A DNA stretch of 64,000 nt, from assembly GCA_001643675.2 (NCBI GenBank), contig LSRY02000028.1:62001-126000 (forward strand), given 5' to 3'. This document shows, one piece after another, positions 46,330 through 57,339 of this stretch. Under the pieces are notes generated by a model, which saw nothing but the letters and a program-made list of their open reading frames with translations, was not told the origin of the DNA and did not search any database. A program made the position numbers and the translations under genes. Origin of the DNA: Monocercomonoides exilis (taxonomy: Eukaryota > Preaxostyla > Oxymonadida > Polymastigidae). The number at the start of each line of letters is the position of its first letter. Positions within the stretch are counted from its first letter, which is position 1.

Positions 46330-48445
46330 AAGAAACAAAATTGTAATGCAGATCCTCTTCTGCCATCTTCAATGCCATGGATGCATCTATAGGAACAACC
46401 GCTGAGAAAGCGTGATCTGTTAGAAATGGCGTACGAAGCATCACAGCCGCGTAAACCCATCGTCTGTACAGCATTTGACTGTCTTCTCTGAATAAACTCC
46501 TCTTCTGTACCGAGCCTCTTGTCGGATGTGTTGCATGAACATGACACTCCGCCTTCTGCACCTCTGCCTCCATTCACTCACCCTGCCAAAACAGCTGTTT
46601 ATCTGCATCAGACGCCTTATCAAGCACGCACTCAAACGCATGCCCTAACAGCGTCGTTGAACAATTGCTCAGAATCTCCTTCACATTGCCTGCTTCTACT
46701 CCTTCTCTGCTCTGCCGTGCAGCTTCAATTCCCTTCTCCGAAGTGAATTTCATTTTTACCGAATCATCTGTACTCCATCACAACGAACGCTGTCACTCCA
46801 CAACGCAGTAGCCGCGATTTCATTACAATGTGCTCATTCGCAAGGTGGATCAGCTCGTCCTGGCTGATAAAGATATCAATCACAAACTCGAACTTCTCTG
46901 CTTTGTGTTCGAACCATTCAACAAGTGAGTTATACATAACGACAAATTCCTCTGAAATCGCCTGCTTTATCCTTGTTTCACTCCATGTCCCATGCTGCAT
47001 GAGGATCTAGCTCGGCTCCAAAGCCTGATTTTTCTTCGACTTTGTTCCTCAGCTGCATCTCCACCATTTCACCTGCATCTTGGCACAGCTTCAAGGCAAC
47101 GGCATGTCAACTCTCCCAGCACATCAAAAGTCTTCATGTGTGCAATGCGCACACGCATCATTTGCTGATTGCCTTTTAAGTTAAAGGCACTTCTTGTAAT
47201 CCCTCAACCTAATAGAACAACCACAACACTCCGCTCTTCTATCTGCACTCACTTTTCCCTCCCTTTTCCTCCTCTTCCTCCTCTTCTTCTTTTCACTCCT
47301 CATAAATCGAACGACTTTTTTCCCCTAATTTCTTCATCGGATTTATCTTTTTCCTCAATTATTGTCAAATGATCAACTTATATTTCCACCTGTTCCTCGA
47401 ACTTCCTCCTCTTTCTCCTCTTTCTCCTCTTTCTCCTCTTTCTCCTCTTTCTCCTTTTTCTCCTCTTCATCCTCTTCATCCTCTTCATCCTCTTCATCCT
47501 CTTCATCCTCTTCATCCTCTTCATCCTCTTCATCCTCTTCATCCTCTTCATCCTCTTCATCCTCTTCATCCTCTTCATCCTCTTCATCCCTATCCTCCTC
47601 CTCTTCCTTCTCAAAATCAATCGAACTACCATCTCTCCCTGATTCCTCATTCATCCTCAAATCATTCGTGGACATTTCCACCTGCTCCTAATCTTTCCCC
47701 ACATTTCCTTCACTTCCATCTGAAGTTATGTCCAAAGACCCATCTGCTGCTTCTTCTGCTCTTAATATCTCCTGTTGGATGCCGTCGACTGACGAAGTGC
47801 TGCGCACTTCTGGTTCCACAGAATGCTGCTTGTCTGAATCCGCCTCAGCTTACGCTTCTATCCCCAAACCCGCCTTCACAAACCTCAGCCGACTCAGCCC
47901 AAACACCTTCACAACCAGCGACACCATCGCTTCTTCCAGCTTCCCCATGTTCTCTTTGTTTCTTTCGGCAAACTCTCTGTTCTCTGTCGACGCATGCCTT
48001 TCTCCTCATTCCCATCACCTCTCTCTCTCCTTCCATCTTTTTCTCCCTCTTCTTCTCTCTCTTTGCCTTCCTCTTTGTCTCCCTCTTTGTCTCCACTTTC
48101 TCCACAATCTCTGCCATCCTTCACAGAACAACCCCTCGCCCAATCACTTTTTCGTCAATCTTTGCCACCATACGTCTCGACTGCTGCGGTCTCCATATCT
48201 GCTGCGACTGGTCAAACAGATCATTGATCGATGGGAATGCATTCACATCTGCTTCAGCAAAGATTCGCTTGCTCCCAGACTTCTTTCCCACTTACACCAC
48301 AAGAAGCGGAAGAGGAGCAACCAGCGTAACAGAAAGCATCTCCGATAGCGCCACATCATATGCACACACAACACACCCATACAGCACCGCACGCACCACT
48401 ACAACATATCCCTACAACGTTTGCAGAGCCCACGACTGCAGCAGC
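46330..48445 (-). pseudogene. Decayed minus-strand gene with acidic repeat tract, unrecognised
   Basis: Read on the minus strand, several protein-like blocks follow one another in shifting frames: SKRIFAEADVNAFPSINDLF (48270-48210), a Lys/Arg/Glu coil (48120-48000), NREFAERNKENMGKLEEAMV then SLVVKVFGLSRLRFVKAG (47980-47870), ADSDKQHSVEPEVRSTSSVD, the acidic DEE repeat (47650-47390), KLCQDAGEMVEMQLRNKVEE (47090-47030), VVMYNSLVEWFEHKAEKFEF and DIFISQDELIHLANEHIVMK (46960-46800), then WVYAAVMLRTPFLTDHAFSA and ending near 46330. Stops (TAA near 47860, TAG near 47690) and frame changes break it. It is a former gene of unknown function; some breaks may be unrecognised introns. Confidence 0.4.
47405..47589. 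repeat. 9-bp minisatellite
   Basis: About five copies of TTTCTCCTC (47410-47460) run into about fourteen copies of TCCTCTTCA (47461-47589). On the minus strand this encodes KEE and then DEE repeats inside the decayed gene. On the plus strand it gives a meaningless poly-Ser frame. Confidence 0.9.
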
Positions 48446-49007
48446 GACAGCTGAATGTTAGGGACAGACACAGCAGCCACTCTTGGCATAACTGCCGATC
48501 GTGGCATCTGATCGATCATTCCCTATATTAATCTTAAGGATTGGAAATTTTTGTTTTTTGTGCAAATAATGAAATAAGAATTTAAGAATAAATGTAATGA
48601 AATTGCATGAATTTCTGTATTTTGAATTCTCCAGGGTATGAAGCACTTCCACAATCCTCATTCATCAATTTTTTGATTTATTTAATTTGAGTTTTTCCCT
48701 ATAAAAAATGTGAAAATAAAATTGATATTCTAAGACTTTAATGAAAACACAATGATAGACGTTCCTTGCGTTTTTATCAGGGCATAAAATTGTGTCTTTA
48801 CTGCAAATTTTCATTTATTAGTTTCAGAAACAATGCAATTTTCTTATAACCTTTCAAAACTGCATTCTCCACGATTATAAATTTTTGTGAGAACATGTGA
48901 TGGATTTGTTCCTTCAAAATCAATTACAGTTTCAACAGTTATGAAGAGATATGAGTCAAATGAAAGGTCAAATTAGATTATTTTTGTATAAATTTTGGGG
49001 TTGATCA
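48446..49007. other. Intergenic region, no gene seen
   Basis: 562 bp of AT-rich sequence without a supported frame, RNA gene or repeat. Confidence 0.5.
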
Positions 49008-49358
49008 GTGAGATGCCATGATCGAAAGTCATGCCCCACTCTTGATGGAACAATCTTTAATCTCCTTTTATTTTCATCTATCTCAGCGACAGATGTGTCG
49101 AAAGAGGCAACCGCGGATGCTTCTGTCGAACAGATTTCAGGAACAATGGAAAATTTTTTTGACAAATGGAAAGGCTCATCCCTCAAATCAGTCGAGTCGT
49201 CGTATATTTTCTGCATTTTCAAGGAAAACACAAAACCAAATCTGATCAAAAAAACAGCTTATGATAAGTTGTATGAAGATAAAGGAAAAGAAAAGATAGA
49301 CAAAAATGCAGAAAATGATTGGAAGAGATTGAATCTATCAAATCAATGCTTTGACTGA
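49008..49358 (+). CDS. Possible small gene or gene remnant, unrecognised
   Basis: A 116-codon open frame whose second half (ATADASVEQISGTMENFFD, then EKIDKNAENDWKRLNLSN) has a hydrophilic, protein-like composition. A TATCTCAG acceptor at about 49078-49085 could mean that the true exon begins there. No family is recognised, and a competing minus-strand frame covers the same bases. It ends in TGA. It may be a remnant, since it lies between two decayed regions. Confidence 0.25.
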   Translation: MRCHDRKSCPTLDGTIFNLLLFSSISATDVSKEATADASVEQISGTMENFFDKWKGSSLKSVESSYIFCIFKENTKPNLIKKTAYDKLYEDKGKEKIDKNAENDWKRLNLSNQCFD

Positions 49359-49887
49359 TTCGCAGATTCAAAGAATGCCATCCAAAGCATAAAATAATTA
49401 ACATCCCTTGAGAAGCCTAAGAAAAAATGATTGTTTTGGTAAAATAAGTACTTTTCATTAAGCTTTTTCAAAAAATTTTCAATCGAATAAAGTTATTGCA
49501 ATCAATGGCCTGGTTGTTAAATGAAAGAAGAAGAAATGAATAAAGATTTCAAAGAACGAAGGTCTATAAAGCAAGAAGTGAAAATGATCTGTGAAAATAT
49601 AAAACATTCTTGTATATTTCATATAATAATAGATATTCTGATATTTTGTCTCTTCGCAGTTTAATTATTCAAAAGCCAGGAGAGAATGAATGTTCTATGT
49701 TCTTATTCTTTGAAAAAATAAATCGAAAGAGAAATATACTTTGTTTTTATCATTCCTTTCAGACAAACAAATTTTGTGAATATGAATTCATGAAAAAATG
49801 GATTGCAAAAAAGAAACAAACTTGTAGATGTGCTTCCAACGAATGCATGCTTAAAGAATATCTCTTTTCTCCAATAATGTTTTTTAT
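49359..49887. other. Region without a supported gene
   Basis: AT-rich. A 93-codon plus frame at 49610-49891 has a few Cys near its end, but without supporting features I do not call it. Confidence 0.45.
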
Positions 49888-52415
49888 TTAAGAAATGGCA
49901 CTTTCGCAGAAAGCTTCGTTGCAAGGGGAAGTTATTAGCGCAAGACAAAGCCCAGAATAGACGGTTTGCAGATTTGCATATGAAGAAAAAGCGTTATAAA
50001 ATATTTCTGCATCTTCCTCAACAACTTCAGATGAGCAGCTTTTCATGAATCGTTGAAATAACATACCGTAACCTTCGATTATTTTTTTGTTTAAATTTCC
50101 AATTGTCTTGTTGCAGTATTTAATAAATGCAGATGACATTCGAGGAAACCAATCCGTTAATTTCATGCTTTCAATCATCTGGTTTGACTCTCTCTCTTTA
50201 TTCAACGAATATTCCACAATTGTAGATTTCTTTTTTGTAAGAAAAAGAATATCCACATCATCTTTATCGTTTTCAATGTTGCTGCTGTCAGAAAAGTCTT
50301 CACGTTCATCTTCATTCATGCATGCATGCCATTCTGTGTCTACATCCATGTCCATTGAGTTCTGTTTTCGTTCTTTCTTTGTTTGAGAATCAGTTGAAAT
50401 TGCTTCATCAATCATTGTGTAATTATCCGAAGAGGAAGAATGATATGGGGATGAAGATGAATACGATGAATAAGAAGAAAAGTGAGAAGATCTCAATTGT
50501 AGAACTTCCGAAAGTTGATGGTCGCTGTGGGGAAATAATTCAAACAAATCGTTCACTGCTTCGTTTTCAGCCTCTTGTAACCCGAATTCGTCATCCTATT
50601 CATTCTCAAATTCTGTCTCTAACATTTGGGCTTCCTGAACCCCTTCAGAGGAATCCTTTGCTTCTGTGAAATTATTCAAATCATTAATAATTTGTTCGAA
50701 TTCATCAGATAATGATCGTTCGTTTTTGTTTGAATCTTTAGTTGTTCGTTCAGAGAATAAATCGAGACAGTCGTGAACCCCATTTTTTTGAATATTTGCC
50801 ATCACATAAATTTTGAATGGCATGAATTTGCGCTTCACTACACAAAATTGATTTATCCTATGGAAATTCGACAGGTTCAGACACAGCATAAAATGTTGAA
50901 TAATGACACCGCAACAACGAATCAGCAGAATTGTCTGAAAAATGAGTTATAAATTGATGTTCGTGAATGATCTGATTTTTTTTTGATGCTTTATTTGTTG
51001 ATTGAATGGCTGAATAAAATTTATCGAAAAATCTTGAATAATTAATGAATTCATTCGAAAACTGTTGTGTTCTGTATAATTCCATGTCAATTGGAGTCAC
51101 AGCGAACGATAAAGAAATGAATTCACCTCGAGAGCCTGTAAAAAAATAATTATGTATTTGGATAAGAAAATTAGAAATTGCATTATTTCATTTCTCTTCA
51201 GAAAATAATGGATGCCTTGTCATTCCAATGAAAATTCCAATAATTCGTTGTATAAACGTGAAAACGTGACTTAGTTTTGTTTTATTGCTTTCCAAATGAA
51301 GATGAAACTTAACCAAAGGAAGAAGAACAAGTTCAGCTTATATGATGTCAATTAAGTCTTCTTTTGAAATCCATTTTTCTTTCTCAATAATTTGGCGCTT
51401 TTTTCGAATAAAGGAACATAAATTGAACAAACTGTACCACCTTGTGACAATGAACGAAGGAGCAGTTTTTTTCAAAAAAAAGTCTGATGGATATACTATG
51501 GGCTAATTGAACAAATTGCAACATTTTCTTTTTGATTTCAAGAAGAAAAGGCACTTTGCTGAAACAGGAACTTATGACAAGATTAGTTAAATGGCTGCAA
51601 CAATAGATGTATTCAGGTTTAATAACAAAATGATGTTCGACAAATGTGCTTTCTTCAGAATGAGCGTTTGATAATTTTTCTTTTGCCTTTTTTTGTGCAG
51701 AAAACCCGTCTGCACAAAAACTACTTATTGTCACATCAAGCGACTGGAATTCTGAGATGATGGTTTTCAGAATATTAGTGCATTCATCAGTTGAATTACA
51801 ACAAGGATATAGGCCCCAGAAAAATGGAGATGACTGTAATGAAAGAGAAGCAACAGAAACAACAGTATACGAAACATTTCCAGCTGATCTACCGTCCAGT
51901 AAAATACAAACGCTTTTATTTGTGATTGATTTGATTCTTTCAAGCTTTGTTGTTGTTTTGCTTTTCAAAACCATCTGAGAAACTTTTTTTCTTGTAAGAT
52001 ATGGGAAAATCGAAGTTTGTGATAAAGATGAATTTTCTTGACTGATTCGCATTTATGAAGATAAAAATGTATTCATTTCATCTGACGATGCTGATGAAAA
52101 TGAAGCGTTGCATTAGCAAATCATTTTGACAAATAGATCTTCAAGCTTGCTTGTAATTGTTGTTTTTTCATAATTTGATTATTCCATTTCGCTATGAATT
52201 GCAAGTTGTTTTCGCTGCTTTAATAATGTTGATATTTGCTGATGTTTTAATAATTGACAAATATATTTGTTGATGTTTGGATATGATTTTCTTCCTGATG
52301 CACCACAAGGAAAACAGTCTTTTGAATTTGGGCATATGTAATACCTGTGACAATCATTCTTTGCAGCTTCACGTTCGTAAACTTTTGAGTAAGAAATCCA
52401 TAAATTGTCATTCAC
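49888..52415 (-). mobile_element. Decayed hAT-like DNA transposase
   Basis: Minus-strand blocks in transposase order. A Cys/His N-terminal finger-like region lies at 52415-52182 (CHRYYICPNSKDCFPCGAS, BED-like). An RNase H-like core at 52052-51384 contains ILLDGRSAGNVSYTVVSVAS, then SSFCADGFSAQKKAKEKLSN and the hAT-style YIYCCSHLTNLVISSCF. A middle region lies at 51100-50600. The C-terminal part at 50556-49888 has an acidic Ser loop and ends SPCNEAFCESAIS, like the hAT dimerisation tail. A stop near 52052 and several frame changes separate the blocks, so it is probably inactive, although some breaks could be introns. I found no terminal inverted repeats or 8-bp duplication by eye. Confidence 0.5.
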
Positions 52416-53268
52416 AATTTCAAAGGATATTTTTGATAAATATTAGTCAATTTTTTTGGGATGCTTGAACACTCAGAATAAATGAAATTAAAAAACGATT
52501 AAAAATTGGTGAAACACAAAACAAAACCTGGACCGGATTTTGAGTTTTAACATTTTTCGAGTTTTACTTATTGACAACGAGCTTTTTTCAACTCTTCCAT
52601 CTTTTTTCGAAAGCATTCGCCTTTTGAAAAATCATTCAACAAACAAAGTGATTTGAAAAAGAATATCAAACGATAAAAATATTTGAAAGGCTATTTTTCA
52701 ATCCTTCTTCAAGTGAAATTCGTTCTTCACCCATAGTGCTTTCTTCCAAGGCGCTGCCTGTCACTGACATCATTGACATTTTTTTGATCAAAATAATCCA
52801 TCTCCGTCAGTGCCGTCAGTTCCCCATAATTGATTAAGTTTTTAATTCTAATATTAAAACTTTTTTTAAAATTAGTTTATTCCTATGTAATAAATATAAA
52901 TGGAAAATTCTTTCCTTTTTAATATGCAATTATTCAATATGAAAAATCCCATTATAAAATGACGTGGTTTTTTTCCATCGTGTCAGTCAAATTTCGCTTT
53001 TTTCCAAGTCAAAGTCAGTCAGTCACCAAGGCTTAATTTGAATGTGAATAATAACATTATCAAGCATTAATCCACACGCTGGTAAATTTTGGTGAGTTGG
53101 AATGAAATTTTGATGAAAATATTTTGTTTTCATTTTTCCTGAAAATTTAACAAAAGGAATTTTTCAAAAAATAAAATAAAATAAAAATAAAATTTAAATA
53201 AAATTTAAATAAAATAAAATTAAATAAAATAAAACTAAATAAAATAAAAAATGGCATAAGACAATTAC
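52416..53268. other. AT-rich spacer, no gene seen
   Basis: 853 bp with short GTCAGT-type repeats (near 52755-52820 and 52985-53025) and an (AAATA)n-like tract at 53160-53250. No supported frame. Confidence 0.5.
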
Positions 53269-53385
53269 AGTTTGTGCAAAAAACACCGGACAAGATCGAT
53301 ATCTCAATAACCGCAAGAAGAAAAATTCTGATAATTTTCCTCAAAATATATCTCATTGATAAAAACTCATTTGATATACAAAACT

Positions 53386-53789
53386 ATACCTCTGTGACAT
53401 GACAAGAGAAAATTGAAAAAATGACAAAATGACTTACAAAATATTTATGACTTGTCAAAAAGAGTTATTTATGACGATTTCATAATTCTTAATTACAATA
53501 ATAATGAATTTGAAAATCTTCATGAAATAATTCTTATTATTTTGAAAAAATAAAAATCAAAAAAAAAAGATCAAGTTCCCAACATTTATTTTATTTGACA
53601 CGAAATGTCAGTTGAGGAATATTTTTGTCACAATTTGTCAATGACCTTCACTGACGGTCACTGACGGTCACTGACAAAAGAGAAAAATCGACAAGATATT
53701 ACAGATGCTATCAACAAATCTTTTCCATAGTGCTTTGAAAAGTCTTTAGAAGTTTTAGCAATAGTTTATTTTATATTAATTTAAGAAAA

Positions 53790-53849
<60 letters not shown>

Positions 53850-53890
53850 ACAGACGAGGCTTCAAGTTATTTGTCATGTCACAAAGGTAT
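53386..53890. mobile_element. Inserted ATACCTCTG-type element with 10-bp target duplication
   Basis: The element begins ATACCTCTGTGACATGACA and ends with the complement (TGTCATGTCACAAAGGTAT). It is flanked by perfect direct repeats ATACAAAACT at 53376-53385 and 53891-53900. The interior has repeats of TCACTGACGG (53650-53680) and a T55 run. The tips match the palindrome at 40809-41675. Target duplication size and long TIRs suggest a Mutator-like non-autonomous element. Confidence 0.8.
53794..53848. repeat. Run of 55 T
   Basis: Uninterrupted T homopolymer preceded by eight A, inside the inserted element. Its exact length is unreliable in any assembly. Confidence 0.9.
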
Positions 53891-54135
53891 ATACAAAACT
53901 TTCAAAATAGCTTCATTTGTGCTCAGAGAAAATATTCAGAAATCTTGGAGAAACTAAAAATCCTATTTCTTCTTGATTTCTAAATATTTTTTCCTAGCAC
54001 AAATGAAGCTGTCCTGAAAGTCTTGTATGTCACGTGAGTTTGTATTGATGAGATATATTTTGAGGAAAATTATCAGAATTTTTCTTCTTGCTGTGATTGA
54101 GATATCGATCTTGTCCGGTATTTTTTGCACAAACT

Positions 54136-56112
54136 AAATACTATTGTGACATTTTTCACACTTTCAATGACATATGGTCTTCTAAATTTTGTTCAAAATT
54201 TCTTCAATATTACACTATATCAATTTGTATTTTTTCTTTTTTGCATAAACATTCCACTTTTAAAGATATATTTTAAACACCAAAAATCACCAATGTTTTC
54301 GAAAAAAATTCCATTGAAATACAGGTTTGATATTTCCGCGAAAACTTCAAAAACAAGGAATAAACAACTTTCAGTTTTGTCAGCCGCTAATAATATTTAT
54401 TTTCTCATTTAGCACATACATATGTCTAAATTTTTTTGAAAAGTACCTTTTGTTTATTTTTCAAATAAATTAATAATTTTATATTTCGATCAAATATCTG
54501 TTCCCACTTACGAAACATTTCTAGAATGGATATTATAACATTGCTAAAATTTTATTTTCTTGACAGCGAAGTTTTCTGAGTGGGAACAGAAAATTGATTG
54601 AAAAATGACAATTTTGTATTTTTTAAAAATTAAACAAAAGGAACTTTTAAAAAAAATTTGACATATATATATATTTACATTCAAATTTCACGCCATTGAA
54701 GCTCTTTTGTTCATCAAGAATTAAACAAAACTGAATGAAAACCTTCAATTTGAGTAAATATGTCCAATAATCATAATGGATATTTCATAAACAAAATTTT
54801 ATTTTTAAAAAGAAATTAATTGAGTTCAAAGATTAATTCTCGACATTATTAATGACAGTCTTTTTTAAAAAGTTATTAATGAATTATTTTTCGAAGTTTT
54901 AGCTGTTTATTTTTTTCGGTATTTATTCCTTTCACACTTTCTTTTTTAAAAGCTTTGTGTGCATTGTTTGTTACCAAAGAAAACATATCTAAAGAAAGAA
55001 ACATATTTAACCAGAGTGATTTGCATTTTCAAAGTTCATTTGAAAAAACAATAATAACATATTTCAAATTATGTCAAAGTAAAATGGAAACGATTAAAAG
55101 TATAAAACAAGTTATTTATGACAATGTTTTTGGTTTTTTTCATCATTGAGAGTTAAAAACTTTCATTATCCAATTAAAACAGGTAAAAATCACATAGAAT
55201 ATAATCAACATCGGCAATTGTCAAAATTTTCGATGCACGGATAATTTTGGCCTATTTTTCATTCATTTTCCATCGCTTATCATCATTGGGCTTAATAAGC
55301 ATAATCATTTTTTCACTCAAAATGGTTCGTTTTTCGTTGAAAAACTTATTTTTGTTGAAAAATCCAAATTAATGACTTAAAGAAATTAAATTTAAATAAG
55401 TTTAAAAAGAGGATATTGTCGACAAAAAATATTTTTACAATGTGAAAAAAACGTAAATGTGAAGTATTTTTTTCAAAAGAAAAATTTACATAAAATAAAT
55501 TAATCAATATTTTTATTTTTTTTTAAATGTGAAGTCGCATTGATTATAATCTCAATCGAATATTTTCGCAAAAAGTTGTGCAAAAACCGATGTGTTTATT
55601 TCTTGTGAAGTCTATTTTTTTTTTAACATGGAAGTGACAATTATTTCAGAACAACATTTATGGCAGTGTGAATTTGATATTCATTTAACCTCGGTTTATT
55701 TCACCTCGTTTGGAGTAAAGATCGCGAAAAATCACATCTTTTCGAATATTAAAAAATGATTTGCATATTTTAATATGCAATTTATCGGTTATAATCACAT
55801 CAAAATTGCGAATAATCGCATTTTTTAATATATAATAGGTTTTTTAATGTCAATTTTAAAAAATTTCATAATGAAAGTTGTTATTTTCTGTTTCAATATT
55901 TGCAATAAAGAACATTGAAACATTTCAAATTTATATATCTATCCAATTGGGTTGAATTCATAAAATTTTTAAATTTTTCTTTTCATTATCTCAAAAATAA
56001 AATTCTACAAAAAGTCTTAATGAAAAAACTGTTCGAATTGAAATCAAGTTCGGTTATAATCACAAAAATTCGCGCAAAATGGATTGTAATAATAATCCGG
56101 CTTCACTGAAGT
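54136..56112. other. AT-rich region, no gene seen
   Basis: About 2 kb without a supported gene. Short motifs of the type GGTTATAATCACA recur (55788-55800, 56053-56065), next to GCGAATAATCGCA-like sequence. Open frames are short and low-complexity. Confidence 0.55.
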
Positions 56113-56894
56113 GTCAACTTTTTTATGGAACTTTTTCCCTTATTGGCACTTTTTTTGTTTTTGATTGCCATCAACAGAAAAACGCTGGATGACTTTCAGC
56201 ACTTATAAATCCTTTTAAACTAGTTTCATTCTATTTATTTACTATTTTCTTTTTTATTTTTGTTTTTTATACATCGAGAAATTGAGTTTTTTGCAAAATT
56301 TTATAGGACTTTTACCAGCCAACCAGGCAACTCATAAGAAATTGATGAGTTGTTTTGAATTGCATGAACTATTATCTAACTATTTTTAAATTCATTTTTT
56401 TCACAAACACTTTTTTCTTGTTTTTTTCGCATTTCATTTTTTTAACAACATGCAAACAAAAAACCGGTTATTTCTTTGTTAATATAATGAAATGATAAAA
56501 ATAAAATTTTGATTTGAAAAACAAATACTTTAATAATGAAGCGTTGCGAAAATAAAACATTTATTTTTTCTATATGGGTGATTATTTTCGTAATCATATT
56601 TTTTTATTAAAAAATTTCGGTGCAAAAATATTTCTTGAATATCAATAAAAAAATTGAAAAGTGAAAAGGCTTATTGAATGCATTTTAATCTTTGATTCGG
56701 AAAAACCATTTGTTTTTAAATACAATTATCATATTTGGCAAGTTCCAAGTATATGGACCATCGATAAAAAAAATTTCATATAAAGCACACGAAATAAAAT
56801 GCTATTATAATTAATTTAAAATTCGTTTTATTTGTCGAAAATGCAATGTTAATAACTTTCTGTTTTTTCATTTGATCAGTCCCATAAATATTTT
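56113..56894 (+). repeat. Left arm of a 782-bp inverted repeat
   Basis: Positions 56113-56894 are the reverse complement of 60049-60830. The outer ends (GTCAAC... and ...GTTGAC) and the inner ends (ATAAATATTTT) give the same coordinate sum, so there is no net indel over 782 bp. The two arms enclose 3,154 bp. I saw no matching direct repeat outside the arms. Confidence 0.85.
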
Positions 56895-57198
56895 CTTTCT
56901 TTCCTATTTTTGTATTATCTCAAGATAACAGGAATGGAGCTTCATCATCTCATGTTTCGGAATTTATTCCGTTAAGTTTATTGTTATTTGCTTCCGTCTG
57001 TTATATAAAATTTCACAACCTCATTTTTTATGTTGCTATTAATATTTAATAAAAACTATAAATATTTAATCAATTTGTTTAATTTCTCAATTAAAAAGAA
57101 GGATTAGAATTGCTGAATAAAAAATGACCTTTTTTGAACCGATATAGCGAAATATCTTCATTGTTGACCGGTTGTTTTGAATTGAATGCAACTTAAGC

Positions 57199-57318
57199 TT
57201 TCACTTCAAAAATCCTGAAAAAGAAAGTGTTCAAGTTACTGACGCTTGGTGTGCCATCGAGAAATATTCCGAAATTGCTGGCTGGAAAAGTGAGGATTTC
57301 CATGTGACGATGAATTAG
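57199..57318 (+). other. Short coding-like remnant
   Basis: Thirty-nine codons ending in TAG read PEKESVQVTDAWCAIEKYSE then IAGWKSEDFHVTMN, which looks like part of a small helical DNA-binding domain (a faint MADF-like spacing of Trp). There is no start and nothing recognisable around it. It lies between the left repeat arm and the beta-helix fragment. Confidence 0.25.
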
Positions 57319-57339
57319 GCAGATTTAGAGGGAATTTAA

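Larger units (their letters stand above)
53269..54135. mobile_element. Second inverted-repeat element (CCGGACAAGATCG type), interrupted by another insertion
   Basis: The ends AGTTTGTGCAAAAAA at 53269 and their complement at 54135 lead into arms containing CCGGACAAGATCGATATCTC and TTTTCCTCAAAATATATCTC. The right arm mirrors the left over at least 100 bp with a few mismatches. A further hairpin, AGCTTCATTTGTGCT/AGCACAAATGAAGCT (53912-54012), sits on the right side of the insertion. The left arm is split at 53385 by the ATACCTCTG element. No coding sequence is present. Confidence 0.65.

Noticed and set aside
45966-46577. 203-codon minus-strand frame with a poly-Ser/Phe/Leu stretch
   Set aside because: It overlaps the tail of the plus-strand decayed gene and the repeat tract, and mixes unrelated segments with no coherent composition.
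47362-47691. Plus-strand poly-Ser frame and Leu/His/Pro frame across the minisatellite
   Set aside because: These are by-products of the 9-bp repeat; the flanking sequence reads better as protein on the minus strand.
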